DNA of 42,108 bases from Streptomyces sp. NRRL S-37 (GCF_000721605.1 NZ_JOIZ01000034.1:1-42108), one strand, 5' to 3'. Counted from the stretch's first letter, positions 8,172-17,660 are shown. A program made the numbers and translations. The notes: generated by a model not told the origin, from the letters alone.

Positions 8172-8283
8172 CCGAATCCCTTGGTTACGATTCGGCACCT
8201 GGCTTGAGTGATTCGGCCGCTTGGTGCGTACCGGTGGGAGCAAGGAGTAACCCCACCCGCACCCAACGGCACGAGGATTCGGC
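8172..8283. repeat. Four copies of GATTCGG upstream of the anti-sigma gene
   Basis: GATTCGG occurs in direct orientation at 8189, 8210 and 8276, each followed by C, and once inverted (CCGAATC) at 8172. The first two direct copies are 21 bases apart, two helical turns. The last copy ends at the anti-sigma start codon. This spacing suggests a binding site for a regulator that could act on transcription or cover the start site. Confidence 0.45.
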
Positions 8284-8937
8284 ATGAGGTCCCTGGAGAG
8301 GCATCGCGACGTCGGCGCCTACGCGCTCGGCGTGCTGGACGAGGCGGACGCGTTCCGTTTCGAGGACCACCTCATGGAGTGCCCCCAGTGCGCTGTCCAG
8401 GTGACCGAATTCGGTCCCGCGGCACGCCAGTTGATGCTGTACCGGAGTTCCACTCCGCGGCTGGTGCACCCGCTGGCCGAGCCCGGCCCGAGGATGCTGG
8501 ACCGGCTGTTGTCCCAGGTGGCGGCCCGCAAACGGGCGGGGCGCCGTCGGCTGCTGCTGGCGCTGGCCGCCTCGGTGGTGATCGCGGTGTCCGCGCCGGT
8601 GGTCACGGTGCTGGCGCGGGACGACGGCGGGGGCGCCGTGAGCGTCTCGGCGACCGACGAGCGGTCCGGGGTGTGGGCGCAGGTGACCACCGAGGACGAG
8701 GCCTGGGGCAGCACCGTGGAGATCGAGGTCAAGGACGGCGCGGGCCCCCACACCTGCCGTCTGGTGGCGATCGGCCGGGACGGCTCCGAGGAGACGGTGG
8801 CCAGCTGGAGCGTGCCCCGTCTCGACGCCCGCCCCCACACGGTGCTCGGCGGCTCCGCCCTGCGCTCCGAGGACATCGCCCGCTACGAGGTGCGTACGCG
8901 GGAGAACGACAACCTGGTGACGCTGAAGCTCCGCTGA
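8284..8937 (+). CDS. Zinc-binding anti-sigma factor, membrane-anchored
   Basis: The 217-residue protein has an N-terminal zinc anti-sigma domain with HLMECPQC (His29, Cys33, Cys36) following an upstream His (His7), one membrane segment (about residues 82-100) and an extracytoplasmic anti-sigma-K-type domain to the C-terminus. Such proteins hold an ECF sigma factor at the membrane until an outside or redox signal releases it. The HxxxCxxC spacing is intact, so metal binding is expected. The likely partner is the sigma factor at 6929-7474. GAGG lies eight bases before ATG 8284. Confidence 0.88.
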   Translation: MRSLERHRDVGAYALGVLDEADAFRFEDHLMECPQCAVQVTEFGPAARQLMLYRSSTPRLVHPLAEPGPRMLDRLLSQVAARKRAGRRRLLLALAASVVIAVSAPVVTVLARDDGGGAVSVSATDERSGVWAQVTTEDEAWGSTVEIEVKDGAGPHTCRLVAIGRDGSEETVASWSVPRLDARPHTVLGGSALRSEDIARYEVRTRENDNLVTLKLR

Positions 8938-9125
8938 GGCCCCGCGGAGTCCTTGAGCTGCCGGCGTCCGCCGTCGCGGGAGAGTGGTTCCGGCACACGT
9001 CGGGAGTGCCGTCCGGGGCACCGGCGGTCAGGCCGCCCGGGCACCGCGGCGGGCGCGACGGGGCGCCCCGGCACGGCACCGTCCCACGCCGCCGGCACCG
9101 CGCCGGCGGTGCGGTGACCGCGTGC

Positions 9126-11222
9126 TCAGGCCGGGCCGGGGTCCTTCACCACCACGAACTCGCTCCATACGCACTTGCCGCCGCCGCGTGCCTCCACGCC
9201 CCAGACGTCCGTGAGCGTCTCGATCAGGAGCAGACCCCGCCCGGAGACACCCGACTCGCCCGCCTCCCGGCGGCGCGGCAGGGCGCTGGAGGAGTCCTCG
9301 ACCTCCACCCGCACGCGCCGCTCGCCGCCGGTGAGGGCCCGCAGGGTGACGGTCGCGGAGCCCTCGGTGTGCATCAGCACATTGGTGATCATCTCGTCGG
9401 CGACCAGCTCGATCTCGTCGGCCCGCTCCCCCGCGCCCCAGGCGCCCACCGCCGTGCGGATCATGCGCCGGGTCTCGGCGAGCGCCTCCGGGTCGCCGGG
9501 CGTCACCAGCCGCTTGAGCCGGCCGCCGGGCCGCGCGCCGTCCGGGGCACGGCGGCACAGCAGGAGCAACGCCACGTCGTCGCCGCCGCCGCGTTCCCCG
9601 GCCACGTCGATGAGCCGGTCGGCGAGACCGTGTACGTCGTCGGGGCCCGCGGCGACCAGCGCCGAGAGGCTCTCCATGCCGTCGTCGAGGTCGGCGCCGG
9701 GCCGCTCGACCAGGCCGTCGGTGCACAGCAGCAGGGTGTCGCCGGTATCGAGCTCCATCGTGCCGACCGGGTAGTCGAGCCGCCCGAACTCCGCGGACAG
9801 GCCGAGCGGCAGCCCGCCGGGGACGGGAACGCGCCGGCAGGAGCCGTCGGTGCGGCGCACCAGCGGGTCGAGGTGGCCGGCCCGGACCACCTGGAGCACA
9901 CCGGTGGACAGGTCGGCCTCGGCGTAGAGGCAGGTCGCGAAGCGGTCGGTGTCGAGTTCGTCCAGGAAGACGGAGGCGCGGGCCATCACGGTGGCCGGCG
10001 GGTGGCCCTCGGCCGCGTAGGCGCGCAGCACGATGCGCAACTGGCCCATGACGGCGGCGGCGTGCGTGTCGTGGCCCTGGACGTCTCCGATGACGGCGCC
10101 CACCCGGCCTCCCGGCAGCGGGATCAGGTCGTACCAGTCGCCGCCGATGTCCCGGCCGAAGGAGCCGCCGATGGTGGCGGCGCGGTAGCGCACGGCGAGG
10201 CCGGCGCCGGGCACGCTGGGGATGGTGCGCGGCAGCATGGCCTGCTGCAGCCCCTGGGCGAGGTCCGTCTCCTGCTCGTAGAACATCGCGCGCTGCAGGC
10301 TCTGGGAGATGCTGCTGCCCAGGGCGACGAGGATGTTGCGCTCCTCGGCGGTGAAGCCGCGCCGGTCGCTGTAGAGCAGCCCCATCGCGCCGATGGGACG
10401 GGCCTGGACGATCAGCGGCAGATAGGCCGCCGAGGTGATGTTCAGCCCGGTGATGCCCTGCCACAGCCCCGGGTAGCGCTCGGCGAACTCCTCCGGTGAC
10501 TCGATGAAGCGCGGGCTGAGGGTGCGCACCGCCTCGCTCATCGGGTACGGCTCGTCGATCCCGGTGACGTCGGTGCCCGGTACGAAGCTGCCCGCGGGGC
10601 CCTCCGCGATGAGCCGGATCCTGCCCGCCTCGACCAGGCCCATCACGAGGCTGGTCGCACCCAGATGGGTGAGGCCGTGGGTGTCCTTGAGGACGTCGAT
10701 GACGTCCTGCACGGTGCGGGCGTGGGCGAGGGCGGCGGTGGTGAGCTGGACGACGTTGGTCTGCCGGCGGCGGTTGTCCTCCTGGAGCGCCTGATCGCGC
10801 CGGGCCTCGCTGTCGCGGAGCTCCTGGGTGGCGTCCCGGACGATGCCGATGATGCGGCGGGGCCGGCCGGACTCGTCCCGGCGGATGTAGCCCTGGGTGT
10901 GGGTCCAGCGCAGGGAGCCGTCGCGGCAGCGGACGCGGAAGTAGGCGCCGTAGTTCTCGCTGCCGGCCTTCAGCGCCTGCGACACGACGGTGTCCAGGCG
11001 CCGGGCCTCACCGGGCGGGACCCGGCCGCCCAGGGTCTCGGGGTGATCGTCGTACTCGTCGGGGCGCAGGTCGAAGATCTCGTGCGCCTGGGCGTCCATC
11101 TGCATCACCCCGGCGTCCAGGTCCCAGTCGAAACTGCCCATGCGGTTGAGCGCCAGGATCGGATCCGGGTGGTCCGGCCAGTCGTCCGGGAGAGACGGGG
11201 GGCTCGCTCCCCGATCAGCCAT
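9126..11222 (-). CDS. PAS-GAF-SpoIIE phosphatase-ATPase regulatory protein
   Basis: The 698-residue cytoplasmic protein carries four parts. A PAS domain (about 20-135) includes the PAC-like RRIIGIVRDATQE. A GAF domain follows (about 150-305). A PP2C-type SpoIIE phosphatase (about 320-540) has IGGDWYDLIPLPGGR, VIGDVQGHD, LCTDGLVER and GGGDDVALLLL, so metal-binding Asp residues are intact. A C-terminal HATPase_c anti-sigma kinase-like domain (about 565-690) has ELVADEMITNVLMHTEG and SGRGLLLIETLTDVWG. Proteins of this design act on anti-sigma antagonists: the phosphatase activates and the kinase-like part inactivates. Streptomyces has many. It lies next to the ECF sigma/anti-sigma pair, but these are different systems and no link is shown. 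Confidence 0.9.
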   Translation of the reverse strand: MADRGASPPSLPDDWPDHPDPILALNRMGSFDWDLDAGVMQMDAQAHEIFDLRPDEYDDHPETLGGRVPPGEARRLDTVVSQALKAGSENYGAYFRVRCRDGSLRWTHTQGYIRRDESGRPRRIIGIVRDATQELRDSEARRDQALQEDNRRRQTNVVQLTTAALAHARTVQDVIDVLKDTHGLTHLGATSLVMGLVEAGRIRLIAEGPAGSFVPGTDVTGIDEPYPMSEAVRTLSPRFIESPEEFAERYPGLWQGITGLNITSAAYLPLIVQARPIGAMGLLYSDRRGFTAEERNILVALGSSISQSLQRAMFYEQETDLAQGLQQAMLPRTIPSVPGAGLAVRYRAATIGGSFGRDIGGDWYDLIPLPGGRVGAVIGDVQGHDTHAAAVMGQLRIVLRAYAAEGHPPATVMARASVFLDELDTDRFATCLYAEADLSTGVLQVVRAGHLDPLVRRTDGSCRRVPVPGGLPLGLSAEFGRLDYPVGTMELDTGDTLLLCTDGLVERPGADLDDGMESLSALVAAGPDDVHGLADRLIDVAGERGGGDDVALLLLCRRAPDGARPGGRLKRLVTPGDPEALAETRRMIRTAVGAWGAGERADEIELVADEMITNVLMHTEGSATVTLRALTGGERRVRVEVEDSSSALPRRREAGESGVSGRGLLLIETLTDVWGVEARGGGKCVWSEFVVVKDPGPA

Positions 11223-11356
11223 GGGCCCACCTTGCCAGGATTCACGCGAATCCTCGACCGCTGGCGCCGTCCGCCCGCGGGTCGCGCGGTCCGCCCGGTG
11301 GTATACGGAGAGTCACAGAGGTTCCGGCGGGACGAGGCAGGAGGGAGCGTGCGGCC

Positions 11357-12778
11357 GTGGAGTGGTTCACCGCGTCCGAGTACTGGACGGGCCGGCTGGT
11401 CTTCCAGCGGGCGCTGGCCGGGCTGTACCTGGTCGCGTTCCTGACGGCGGCGCTGCAGTTCCGTGCGCTGATCGGGGAGCGCGGCATGCTGCCGGTGCCG
11501 CGTTTCGTGGAGCGGGTGCCGTTCAAGAGGTCGCCGAGCCTGTTCCACCGGTACTACTCGGACCGGTTCTTCGCGGGGTGCGCCTGGACGGGCTGCGCGG
11601 TGTCGGCGGCGCTGCTGGCGGGGCTGGACTCGCTGCTCCCGCTGTGGGGCGGGATGCTGCTGTGGCTGGTGCCGTGGGCGCTGTACCTGTCGGTCGTCAA
11701 CGTGGGGCAGACCTGGTACGCGTTCGGCTGGGAGTCGCTGCTCCTGGAGGTCGGGTTCCTGGCCGTGTTCCTCGGCAACGACGAGGTGGCGCCGCCGGTC
11801 GTGGTGCTGTTCCTGCTGCGGTGGACCCTGTTCCGGGTGGAGTTCGGCGCGGGACTGATCAAGATGCGCGGCGACGAGTGCTGGCGGAAGCTGACCTGTC
11901 TGGACCACCATCACGAGACCCAGCCGATGCCGGGGCCGCTGAGCTGGTTCTTCCACCATCTGCCGAAGCCGCTGCACCGCGTCGAGGTGGCCGCGAACCA
12001 CGTCACCCAGCTCGTCGTGCCGTTCCTGCTGTTCACCCCGCAGCCGGTGGCCTCGGTGGCCGCCTCGCTGATGATCGTCACCCAGCTCTGGCTGGTGCTG
12101 TCCGGCAACTTCGCGTGGCTGAACTGGATCACGATCGTGCTGGCCCTGCCGGCGGTCGCGTTCCCCGCCGATCCGCCGGCGGTGTCCGGCGCGCCGCTGT
12201 GGTACGTGGTGGTCGTCCTCGCGGTGTCCGCGCTGCTGCTCGGCCTCAGTCATCGGCCGGTGCGCAACATGCTCTCCCGCCGCCAGGTGATGAACCGCTC
12301 CTTCGACCCGCTGCACCTGGTCAACACCTACGGGGCGTTCGGCAGCGTCAGCCGGATCCGGTACGAGGTGGTCGTGGAGGGGACGGCGGACGAGGTGCCC
12401 CGCAAGGACGCCGGCTGGCGGGAGTACGAGTTCAAGGGCAAGCCGGGCGATCCGCGGCGCTGGCCGCGGCAGTTCGCGCCGTACCATCTGCGGCTCGACT
12501 GGCTGATGTGGTTCGCCGCGCTGTCGCCCGCGTACGCGAGTCCGTGGTTCGGCGCGCTGGTGGAGCGGCTGCTGGAGGGTGACCGGGACACGCTGAGGCT
12601 GCTGCGCCGCTCCCCGTTCCCCGCGGACGCGCCGCCCCGGCACATCCGCGCCCGCCTCTTCCGCTACCGCTACACGACGTGGCGGGAGCTGCGGGAGACG
12701 GGCGCGTGCTGGGAGCGGACGTATGTGCGGGAGTTCCTGCCGCCGACCCGGCTGACGGGGCCGGCTCAGAGGCCGTAG
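11357..12778 (+). CDS. Lipase maturation factor family membrane protein
   Basis: The 473-residue protein has several hydrophobic segments in the first 300 residues and a soluble C-terminal half. Family features include an opening ASEYWTGRLVFQRALAGLYLVAF, the segment LRWTLFRVEFGAGLIKMRGDECW, LSRRQVMNRSFDPLHLVNTYGAFGSV, and YEFKGKPGDPRRWPRQFAPYHLRLDWLMWFAAL. Homologues in animals (LMF1) help lipoprotein lipase fold; the bacterial role is unknown. GTG 11357 follows GGAGG with a slightly long gap. Its 3' end overlaps the converging amidohydrolase gene by 13 bases. Confidence 0.88.
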   Translation: MEWFTASEYWTGRLVFQRALAGLYLVAFLTAALQFRALIGERGMLPVPRFVERVPFKRSPSLFHRYYSDRFFAGCAWTGCAVSAALLAGLDSLLPLWGGMLLWLVPWALYLSVVNVGQTWYAFGWESLLLEVGFLAVFLGNDEVAPPVVVLFLLRWTLFRVEFGAGLIKMRGDECWRKLTCLDHHHETQPMPGPLSWFFHHLPKPLHRVEVAANHVTQLVVPFLLFTPQPVASVAASLMIVTQLWLVLSGNFAWLNWITIVLALPAVAFPADPPAVSGAPLWYVVVVLAVSALLLGLSHRPVRNMLSRRQVMNRSFDPLHLVNTYGAFGSVSRIRYEVVVEGTADEVPRKDAGWREYEFKGKPGDPRRWPRQFAPYHLRLDWLMWFAALSPAYASPWFGALVERLLEGDRDTLRLLRRSPFPADAPPRHIRARLFRYRYTTWRELRETGACWERTYVREFLPPTRLTGPAQRP

Positions 12779-13608
12779 ACGCGGGTGGCGGTGGTCTCGA
12801 AGAGCTGACGGCGTCCGGTGGCGTCGAGGCCCCCGGTCAGCTCCCGCGCGACGGCGAGGACGTCGCCGTACGCCGCCGCGAGGGTGCACACCGGCCAGTC
12901 CGAGCCGAACATCAGCCGGCCGGGGCCGAAGGTGTCCAGCACGACGTCGGCGTACGGGCGCAGGTCGTCGACGGTCCAGGAGGTCCGGTCGGCCTCGGTG
13001 ACCAGGCCGGAGAGCTTGCACACCGTGTTGGGCAGCGCGGCCAGGGCGCGGACACCGGACGCCCAGGGTTCGAGCGCGCCCGAGGCGACGGGCGGCTTGC
13101 CCAGGTGGTCCAGGACGAAGGTGAGCCGGGGCAGCGACCGGGCCGCCGCCGCGCAGGCCGGCAGCTGGTGCGGCAGGACGACCAGGTCGTAGACCAGGCC
13201 CGCGTCGGCGACGGCGGCGAGTCCGCGCCGTACGTCCGGGCGCAGCAGCCACTCGGGATCGGGTTCGCCCTGGACCTGGTGGCGGACGCCCTTCAGATAC
13301 CGTCCGCCGGGCAGTTCCCGCAGCCGGGCCAGCTCGTCGGCGGCGTCGGGGCGGGTGAGGTCGGTCCAGCCGACGACCCCGGCGACCCATGCGTGGGCCT
13401 CGGCGAGCGCCAGCAGCTCGGGGGTCTCCTCGGGGACCGTGACGGTCTGCACCAGGACGGTACGGCCGACTCCGGCCGCCCTCGCCTCGGGCGCGAGGTC
13501 GGACAGGGTGAAGTTCCGCCGCAGCGGGCGGAGTCCGGGACCGGTGATCCAGTCCTGGTCGCGGACGGTGAGGTCCCAGACGTGGTGGTGCGCGTCGACG
13601 ACGGTCAC
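12766..13608 (-). CDS. Amidohydrolase, likely L-fuconolactonase
   Basis: The 280-residue member of the amidohydrolase-2 family shows VVDAHHHVWDL at the start, KGVRHQVQGEP, FVLDHLGKPP and LMFGSDWPVC, the metal-ligand and catalytic positions of lactonases of this group. In the oxidative L-fucose pathway this enzyme opens L-fucono-lactone to L-fuconate. Its place in an operon with a fuconate dehydratase, an SDR and an aldo/keto reductase supports that step. GTG 13608 has GGAGAG upstream and overlaps the stop of the aldo/keto reductase gene (GTGA), so translation is coupled. It is the last gene of the operon. Confidence 0.82.
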   Translation of the reverse strand: MTVVDAHHHVWDLTVRDQDWITGPGLRPLRRNFTLSDLAPEARAAGVGRTVLVQTVTVPEETPELLALAEAHAWVAGVVGWTDLTRPDAADELARLRELPGGRYLKGVRHQVQGEPDPEWLLRPDVRRGLAAVADAGLVYDLVVLPHQLPACAAAARSLPRLTFVLDHLGKPPVASGALEPWASGVRALAALPNTVCKLSGLVTEADRTSWTVDDLRPYADVVLDTFGPGRLMFGSDWPVCTLAAAYGDVLAVARELTGGLDATGRRQLFETTATRVYGL

Positions 13609-14585
13609 GCCGGCTCTCCTTCGGGCGGCAGCAGGCCGGTGTCGCGCAGTTCCCGCCAGAGGGAGTCGGGGACCGGGGTGGCGAACTGGTCGGCGCAGTC
13701 GTGGACTTCGGCGGCCGAGCGGGCGCCGACGAGGACGCTCGCGACCGCCGGATGGGCGGCGCAGAACGCCAGGGCGGCGGCGCGCAGGGTGGTGCCGTGC
13801 CGTTCGGCGGCCTCCTTCAGCCGCAGGGCGCGGTCCAGCAGGTCGGCGGGCGCGCGGGTGTAGTCGTACGTGGCCCCCGGCCTCGGGTCCGCGAGAAGAC
13901 CGGAGTTGAAGGCGCCGCCGACGACGACCGATCTGCCGTGTTCCCGGGCGGCGGGCAGCAGATCGGTCAGGGCGCTCTGGTCGAGCAGGGTGTGGCGGCC
14001 GGCGCACAGGACGACGTCGACGTCGGTGTCGCGGACGAAGCGGGTGAGCATCGCGGTCTGGTTCATGCCGGCGCCGATCGCCCCGACGACGCCCTCCGCG
14101 CGGAGCCGTTCCAGGGCCGGGTAGCCCTCGCGGAAAGCCTGCTCGGCGTGGTCGTCGGGGTCGTGGAGGTAGACGACGTCGACACGGTCCAGGCCGAGGC
14201 GTTCCAGGCTCGCCTCCAGAGTGCGGCGTACGCCGTCGGCGCTGAAGTCCCAGACGCGGCGGTGGGTGGCGGGGACGGCGAAGCCGTGGGCGAGGTCGTC
14301 GCCGCCGGTGTGCGCGACGGGTTCGAGGCGGCGGCCCACCTTCGTGGACACCGTGTACGCGTCGCGCGGGTGCTCCCGCAGGGCCGCGCCGAGGCGGCGC
14401 TCGGCCAGGCCGAGGCCGTAGTGCGGGGCGGTGTCGAAGTAGCGGATGCCGCGCTGCCAGGCGGCCCGCACCGTCTCGTACGCCGCCTCCTCGCCGACCT
14501 CGGTGTACAGGTTGCCGACGCCGGAGGCGCCGAAGGCCAGGGCGGTGACCTCGACGCGGCTGCGGCCGAGCCGGCGGGGGTTCAC
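13605..14585 (-). CDS. Aldo/keto reductase, likely L-fucose dehydrogenase
   Basis: The 326-residue AKR has the usual catalytic set: Asp and Tyr in YFDTAPHYGLGLAERRLG, Lys in VSTKVGR and His in VVYLHDPDD. Members closest in style are the D-threo-aldose or L-fucose 1-dehydrogenases, which oxidise the anomeric carbon to the lactone. That would be the first step of the operon pathway and supplies the substrate for the lactonase encoded next. GTG 14585 overlaps the SDR stop as GTGA and follows CCGGAGAACC. Specificity for fucose rather than another aldose is inferred from neighbours. Confidence 0.8.
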   Translation of the reverse strand: MNPRRLGRSRVEVTALAFGASGVGNLYTEVGEEAAYETVRAAWQRGIRYFDTAPHYGLGLAERRLGAALREHPRDAYTVSTKVGRRLEPVAHTGGDDLAHGFAVPATHRRVWDFSADGVRRTLEASLERLGLDRVDVVYLHDPDDHAEQAFREGYPALERLRAEGVVGAIGAGMNQTAMLTRFVRDTDVDVVLCAGRHTLLDQSALTDLLPAAREHGRSVVVGGAFNSGLLADPRPGATYDYTRAPADLLDRALRLKEAAERHGTTLRAAALAFCAAHPAVASVLVGARSAAEVHDCADQFATPVPDSLWRELRDTGLLPPEGEPA

Positions 14586-15337
14586 CGGTTCTCCGGGCGC
14601 GGCCGCAGTCCCTGCATGCCGCCGTCGACCGCGAGGGCCGTGCCGGTGGTGGCGCCGGACAGCGGGCTCGCCAGGTAGGCGACGGCACCGGCGACCTCGG
14701 CGGCCGAGACCAGGCGGCCGGTGGGCTGGCGGGCCTCCAGGGCGGCGCGTTCGGCGGCCGGGTCGTCGGCCGCGTCCAGCAGCCGGCCGATCCAGGGGGT
14801 GTCGACGGTGCCCGGGTTGACGCAGTTGACGCGGATGCCCTCGCGGACGTGGTCGGCGGCCATGGCGAGGGTGAGGGAGTACACGGCGCCCTTGGTGGCG
14901 CTGTACAGGGCCCGCTGCGGCAGGCCGGCGGTGGCGGCGATGGAGCAGGTGTTGACGATCGCCGCGTGCGCGGAGGCGCGCAGGTGCGGCAGACAGGCGC
15001 GGGCGGTACGGACCATGCCGAGGACGTTGACGTCGAAGACGTGGTGCCATTCCTCGTCGGAGTTGGCCTCCACCGTTCCCTGAGCGCCGATGCCGGCGTT
15101 GTTGACCAGTACGTCGAGGCCGCCCAGGCCGTCGACGGCGGCGGCCACCGCCGCGCGCACCGAGGCGTCGTCGGTGACGTCGGCGCGATGCCCGGTGAGG
15201 GGCTCGCCGACCGTCGACGGGTCGAGGTCGAGGACGGCCACCCGGGCGCCGCGCTCGGCGAGGAGTTCCGCCGTGGCCCGGCCGATGCCGGAGGCGCCAC
15301 CGGTCACCAGGGCCGTCAGTCCCTCGAAGTCGCTCAT
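14582..15337 (-). CDS. SDR, likely 2-keto-3-deoxy-L-fuconate dehydrogenase
   Basis: The 251-residue classical SDR has TGGASGIG for the cofactor, VLDLD after the second strand (suggesting NAD), NNAG, the catalytic Ser in NTCSIAA, YSATK, and NPGTVDTPW. It probably oxidises 2-keto-3-deoxy-L-fuconate to the 2,4-diketo compound, the step after fuconate dehydratase. The stop of the dehydratase gene overlaps this ATG (ATGA), and AAGGAG lies upstream. The exact substrate is inferred from the operon. Confidence 0.82.
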   Translation of the reverse strand: MSDFEGLTALVTGGASGIGRATAELLAERGARVAVLDLDPSTVGEPLTGHRADVTDDASVRAAVAAAVDGLGGLDVLVNNAGIGAQGTVEANSDEEWHHVFDVNVLGMVRTARACLPHLRASAHAAIVNTCSIAATAGLPQRALYSATKGAVYSLTLAMAADHVREGIRVNCVNPGTVDTPWIGRLLDAADDPAAERAALEARQPTGRLVSAAEVAGAVAYLASPLSGATTGTALAVDGGMQGLRPRPENR

Positions 15338-16701
15338 ACGGCCTGCTCCTTGTCCTTGTCGTTCTTGTCCTTGTTCTTCCGCGTGTCCGGGTCGGTGGCC
15401 CAGAAGCCGCCGTCGGGATAGGTGTAACGCGCCAGGGACTCCGGCCGCACGGCGGCGGAGAAGCCCGGCGCGAGGGGTGCCGTGTAGTGGCCGTCGCGGA
15501 TGACCACCGGGTCGAGGAAGTGGTCGTGCAGATGGTCGACGTACTCGATGACCCGGTCCTCGGTGGTGCCGGTGAGGGCCACGTAGTCGAACATCGAGAG
15601 GTGCTGGACGAGTTCGCACAGGCCGACCCCGCCGGCGTGCGGGCACACGGGGACGCCGTACTTGGCGGCGAGCAGCAGGATCGCCAGGTTCTCGGGGACC
15701 CCGCCGACGCGGGCCGCGTCGATCTGGACGATGTCGACGGCGCCGGCCTGGAGGAGCTGCTTGAAGACGATCCTGTTCTGCGCGTGTTCGCCGGTGGCCA
15801 CCTTCACCGGGGCGACGGCGCGGCGGATCGCCGCGTGGCCGAGGATGTCGTCGGGGCTGGTGGGTTCCTCGATCCAGTACGGGTCGAACGCCGCGAGGGC
15901 CTTGGTCCAGCGGATCGCCTCGTCCACGTCCCAGCGCTGGTTGGCGTCGATCGCGATGCGCACGTCCGGTCCGACGGCCGCGCGGGCGGCCCGGCAGCGC
16001 CTCAGGTCGTCGTCGAGGTCGGCGCCGACCTTGAGCTTGATCTGGCGGAAGCCGTCGGCGACCGCCCGGGTGGCGAGCCGGGTGAGTTTCCCGTCGTCGT
16101 AGCCGAGCCAGCCGGGCGAGGTGGTGTAGGCGGGGTAACCGCGCTCCAGCAGCAGGGTGGTGCGCTCCTCGGCACCTTCCCGGCCGCGGCGCAGGAGGGT
16201 GAGGGCCTCTTCGGGGGTGAGGGCGTCGGTGAGGTGGCGGAAGTCGATCTGGCGGACCAGCCAGGCGGGGTCGGCCTCGGCGAGCAGCCGCCACAGCGGC
16301 TTGCCCGCGCGTTTGGCGGCCAGGTCCCACAGGGCGTTGACGACGGCCCCGACCGCCATGTGCATCACGCCCTTCTCGGGTCCGAGCCAGCGCAACTGGC
16401 TGTCGCCGGTCAGGTCGCGGTTCAGGAGGGAGGGGTCGGCGCAGAGTTCGTCGGCGGACCGTCCGACCACATGGTCGCGGAGCGCTTCGATCGCGGCGAC
16501 CTGGACGTCGTTGCCCCGCCCGATGGTGAAGGCGAACCCGTGCCCCTCGTGTCCGTCGGCGGCGTCGGTGCGCAGCACGACGTAGGCCGCCGAGTAGTCG
16601 GGGTCGGGGTTCATCGCGTCGGAGCCGTCGAGTTCGCGCGAGGTGGGGAACCGGACGTCGTAGGTGTCGACGGCGGTGATGCGGGCGGGTCGCGGGGGCA
16701 C
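15334..16701 (-). CDS. L-fuconate dehydratase (enolase superfamily)
   Basis: The 455-residue enolase-superfamily enzyme has the base pair motif IKLKVGAD, metal ligands in [19 protein letters not shown] and ATGEHAQNR, and the His of [14 protein letters not shown]. The N-terminal [29 protein letters not shown] matches my memory of fuconate dehydratases closely. It removes water from L-fuconate. GTG 16701 is chosen, with AAAGG upstream; an in-frame ATG at 16734 lies right beside the operator and is possible. The tail is a Lys/Asp/Asn-rich run ([16 protein letters not shown]), unusual for the family. First gene of a four-gene operon, divergent from its likely regulator. Confidence 0.88.
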   Translation of the reverse strand: MPPRPARITAVDTYDVRFPTSRELDGSDAMNPDPDYSAAYVVLRTDAADGHEGHGFAFTIGRGNDVQVAAIEALRDHVVGRSADELCADPSLLNRDLTGDSQLRWLGPEKGVMHMAVGAVVNALWDLAAKRAGKPLWRLLAEADPAWLVRQIDFRHLTDALTPEEALTLLRRGREGAEERTTLLLERGYPAYTTSPGWLGYDDGKLTRLATRAVADGFRQIKLKVGADLDDDLRRCRAARAAVGPDVRIAIDANQRWDVDEAIRWTKALAAFDPYWIEEPTSPDDILGHAAIRRAVAPVKVATGEHAQNRIVFKQLLQAGAVDIVQIDAARVGGVPENLAILLLAAKYGVPVCPHAGGVGLCELVQHLSMFDYVALTGTTEDRVIEYVDHLHDHFLDPVVIRDGHYTAPLAPGFSAAVRPESLARYTYPDGGFWATDPDTRKNKDKNDKDKEQAV

Positions 16702-16736
16702 GGAGGACCTTTCGACGAGGGCCGGAAATCGCATAT

Positions 16737-16747
16737 TTATCAGACCA
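16737..16747. promoter_or_regulatory. Fucose-operon operator, copy 1 (imperfect)
   Basis: TTATCAGACCA matches the perfect palindrome at 16801 in the right half (GACCA) and at three of five bases in the left half. On the minus strand it overlaps a GATAAAT sequence that looks like a -10 box for the operon. A repressor bound here would block polymerase. Confidence 0.5.
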
Positions 16748-16800
16748 CTCACCGATGGGAACACCCTCCGGACGCACCGAACCCGTCTTTCCGCCGAATG

Positions 16801-16811
16801 TGGTCCGACCA
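16801..16811. promoter_or_regulatory. FadR/GntR operator, copy 2 (perfect palindrome)
   Basis: TGGTCCGACCA is a perfect 5-1-5 palindrome, of the size and TGGTC/GACCA type bound by FadR-family regulators. It lies just upstream of TTAGACT, a likely -10 region for the regulator gene, so it should allow autoregulation. Confidence 0.65.
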
Positions 16812-16855
16812 TTTCCGTCGTTAGACTGCGGCGCATCCGGTGAGTGGAGGAGTGC

Positions 16856-17557
16856 GTGGAGGAGACGGCCCCGCAGAAGGGCACGGTGACGCAGCGCGCC
16901 ATCGAGCGGATCACGGCGATGATCCGCGAGGGTGAACTGGAGCCCGGTGAGCGGCTGCCCACCGAGCGGGAGCTCGCCGTCCGGCTGGGCATCTCCCGCA
17001 GTTCGATGCGGGAGGCGATCCGCGCGCTCACGGTGCTGGGGGTGGTCGAGGCCCGGCACGGCTCGGGCATCTACGTCACCCGGCTGGAGGCCGGGGACCT
17101 GCTGGAGACGTTCGGGGTGGTGGCGGACCTGTCCCGGGGGCGGCAACTGGTCGAGCTGCTGGAGGTGCGCCGCGTCCTGGAGTCGCACGCGACCGCCCTG
17201 GCCGCCGCCCGGATCACCCCGGACCGGCTGGCCGAGGTCGAAAAGCATCTGGCGGCGATGAACGCCACCGACGATCCGGAGGAGATCCTCGCCCACGACC
17301 TGGCTTTCCACCGCGAGATCGCGGCGGCCGCCGGCAACGGGACGACGGCCGCGATCCTGGAGAGCCTGTCCTCGCGCACCTTCCGGGCCCGGGTCCGGCG
17401 CGGGTACCAGGAGGAGGGCGCCTTCGCCCGCACCCGGCGCGAGCACGCCGCGATCCACCGCGCCCTGGCCGCCCGCGACCCGGAGGCGGCGCGGGCGGCG
17501 GCGGCCGCGCACGTGGGCGCGGTGGAGGAGTGGCTGCGCGCCCGCCTGGAGGACTGA
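16856..17557 (+). CDS. FadR-subfamily GntR transcriptional regulator
   Basis: The 233-residue protein has an N-terminal winged helix ([61 protein letters not shown]) and a C-terminal FCD ligand domain with metal-site motifs [15 protein letters not shown] and EHAAIHRAL...AAAHVG. GTG 16856 is chosen because GGAGG ends five bases upstream; GTG 16844 is in frame too. It is divergent from the fuconate dehydratase operon and probably represses it until a fucose-derived acid binds. Two similar operator sequences lie in the shared promoter region. Confidence 0.87.
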   Translation: MEETAPQKGTVTQRAIERITAMIREGELEPGERLPTERELAVRLGISRSSMREAIRALTVLGVVEARHGSGIYVTRLEAGDLLETFGVVADLSRGRQLVELLEVRRVLESHATALAAARITPDRLAEVEKHLAAMNATDDPEEILAHDLAFHREIAAAAGNGTTAAILESLSSRTFRARVRRGYQEEGAFARTRREHAAIHRALAARDPEAARAAAAAHVGAVEEWLRARLED

Positions 17558-17595
17558 GCCGGTCAGGCCCGGCCCGGCTTCCGGAGGTGGACAAA

Positions 17596-17650
17596 GGTGC
17601 GGGCGGGTGGTCACCGGGGGTACGGACCCCGGCGACCGCCCGCCCGCACC
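17596..17650. terminator. Very long bidirectional terminator hairpin
   Basis: A 24-base arm beginning GGTGCGGGCGGG pairs with its partner ending CCCGCCCGCACC around a seven-base loop, with one G-U pair and one mismatch. It separates the GntR regulator from the converging monooxygenase-like gene. Confidence 0.85.
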
Positions 17651-17660
17651 GGGCCGCCGT

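Noticed and set aside
8208..10499. 763-codon plus-strand frame across the anti-sigma and phosphatase genes
   Set aside because: Low-complexity shadow of well-supported genes in other frames.
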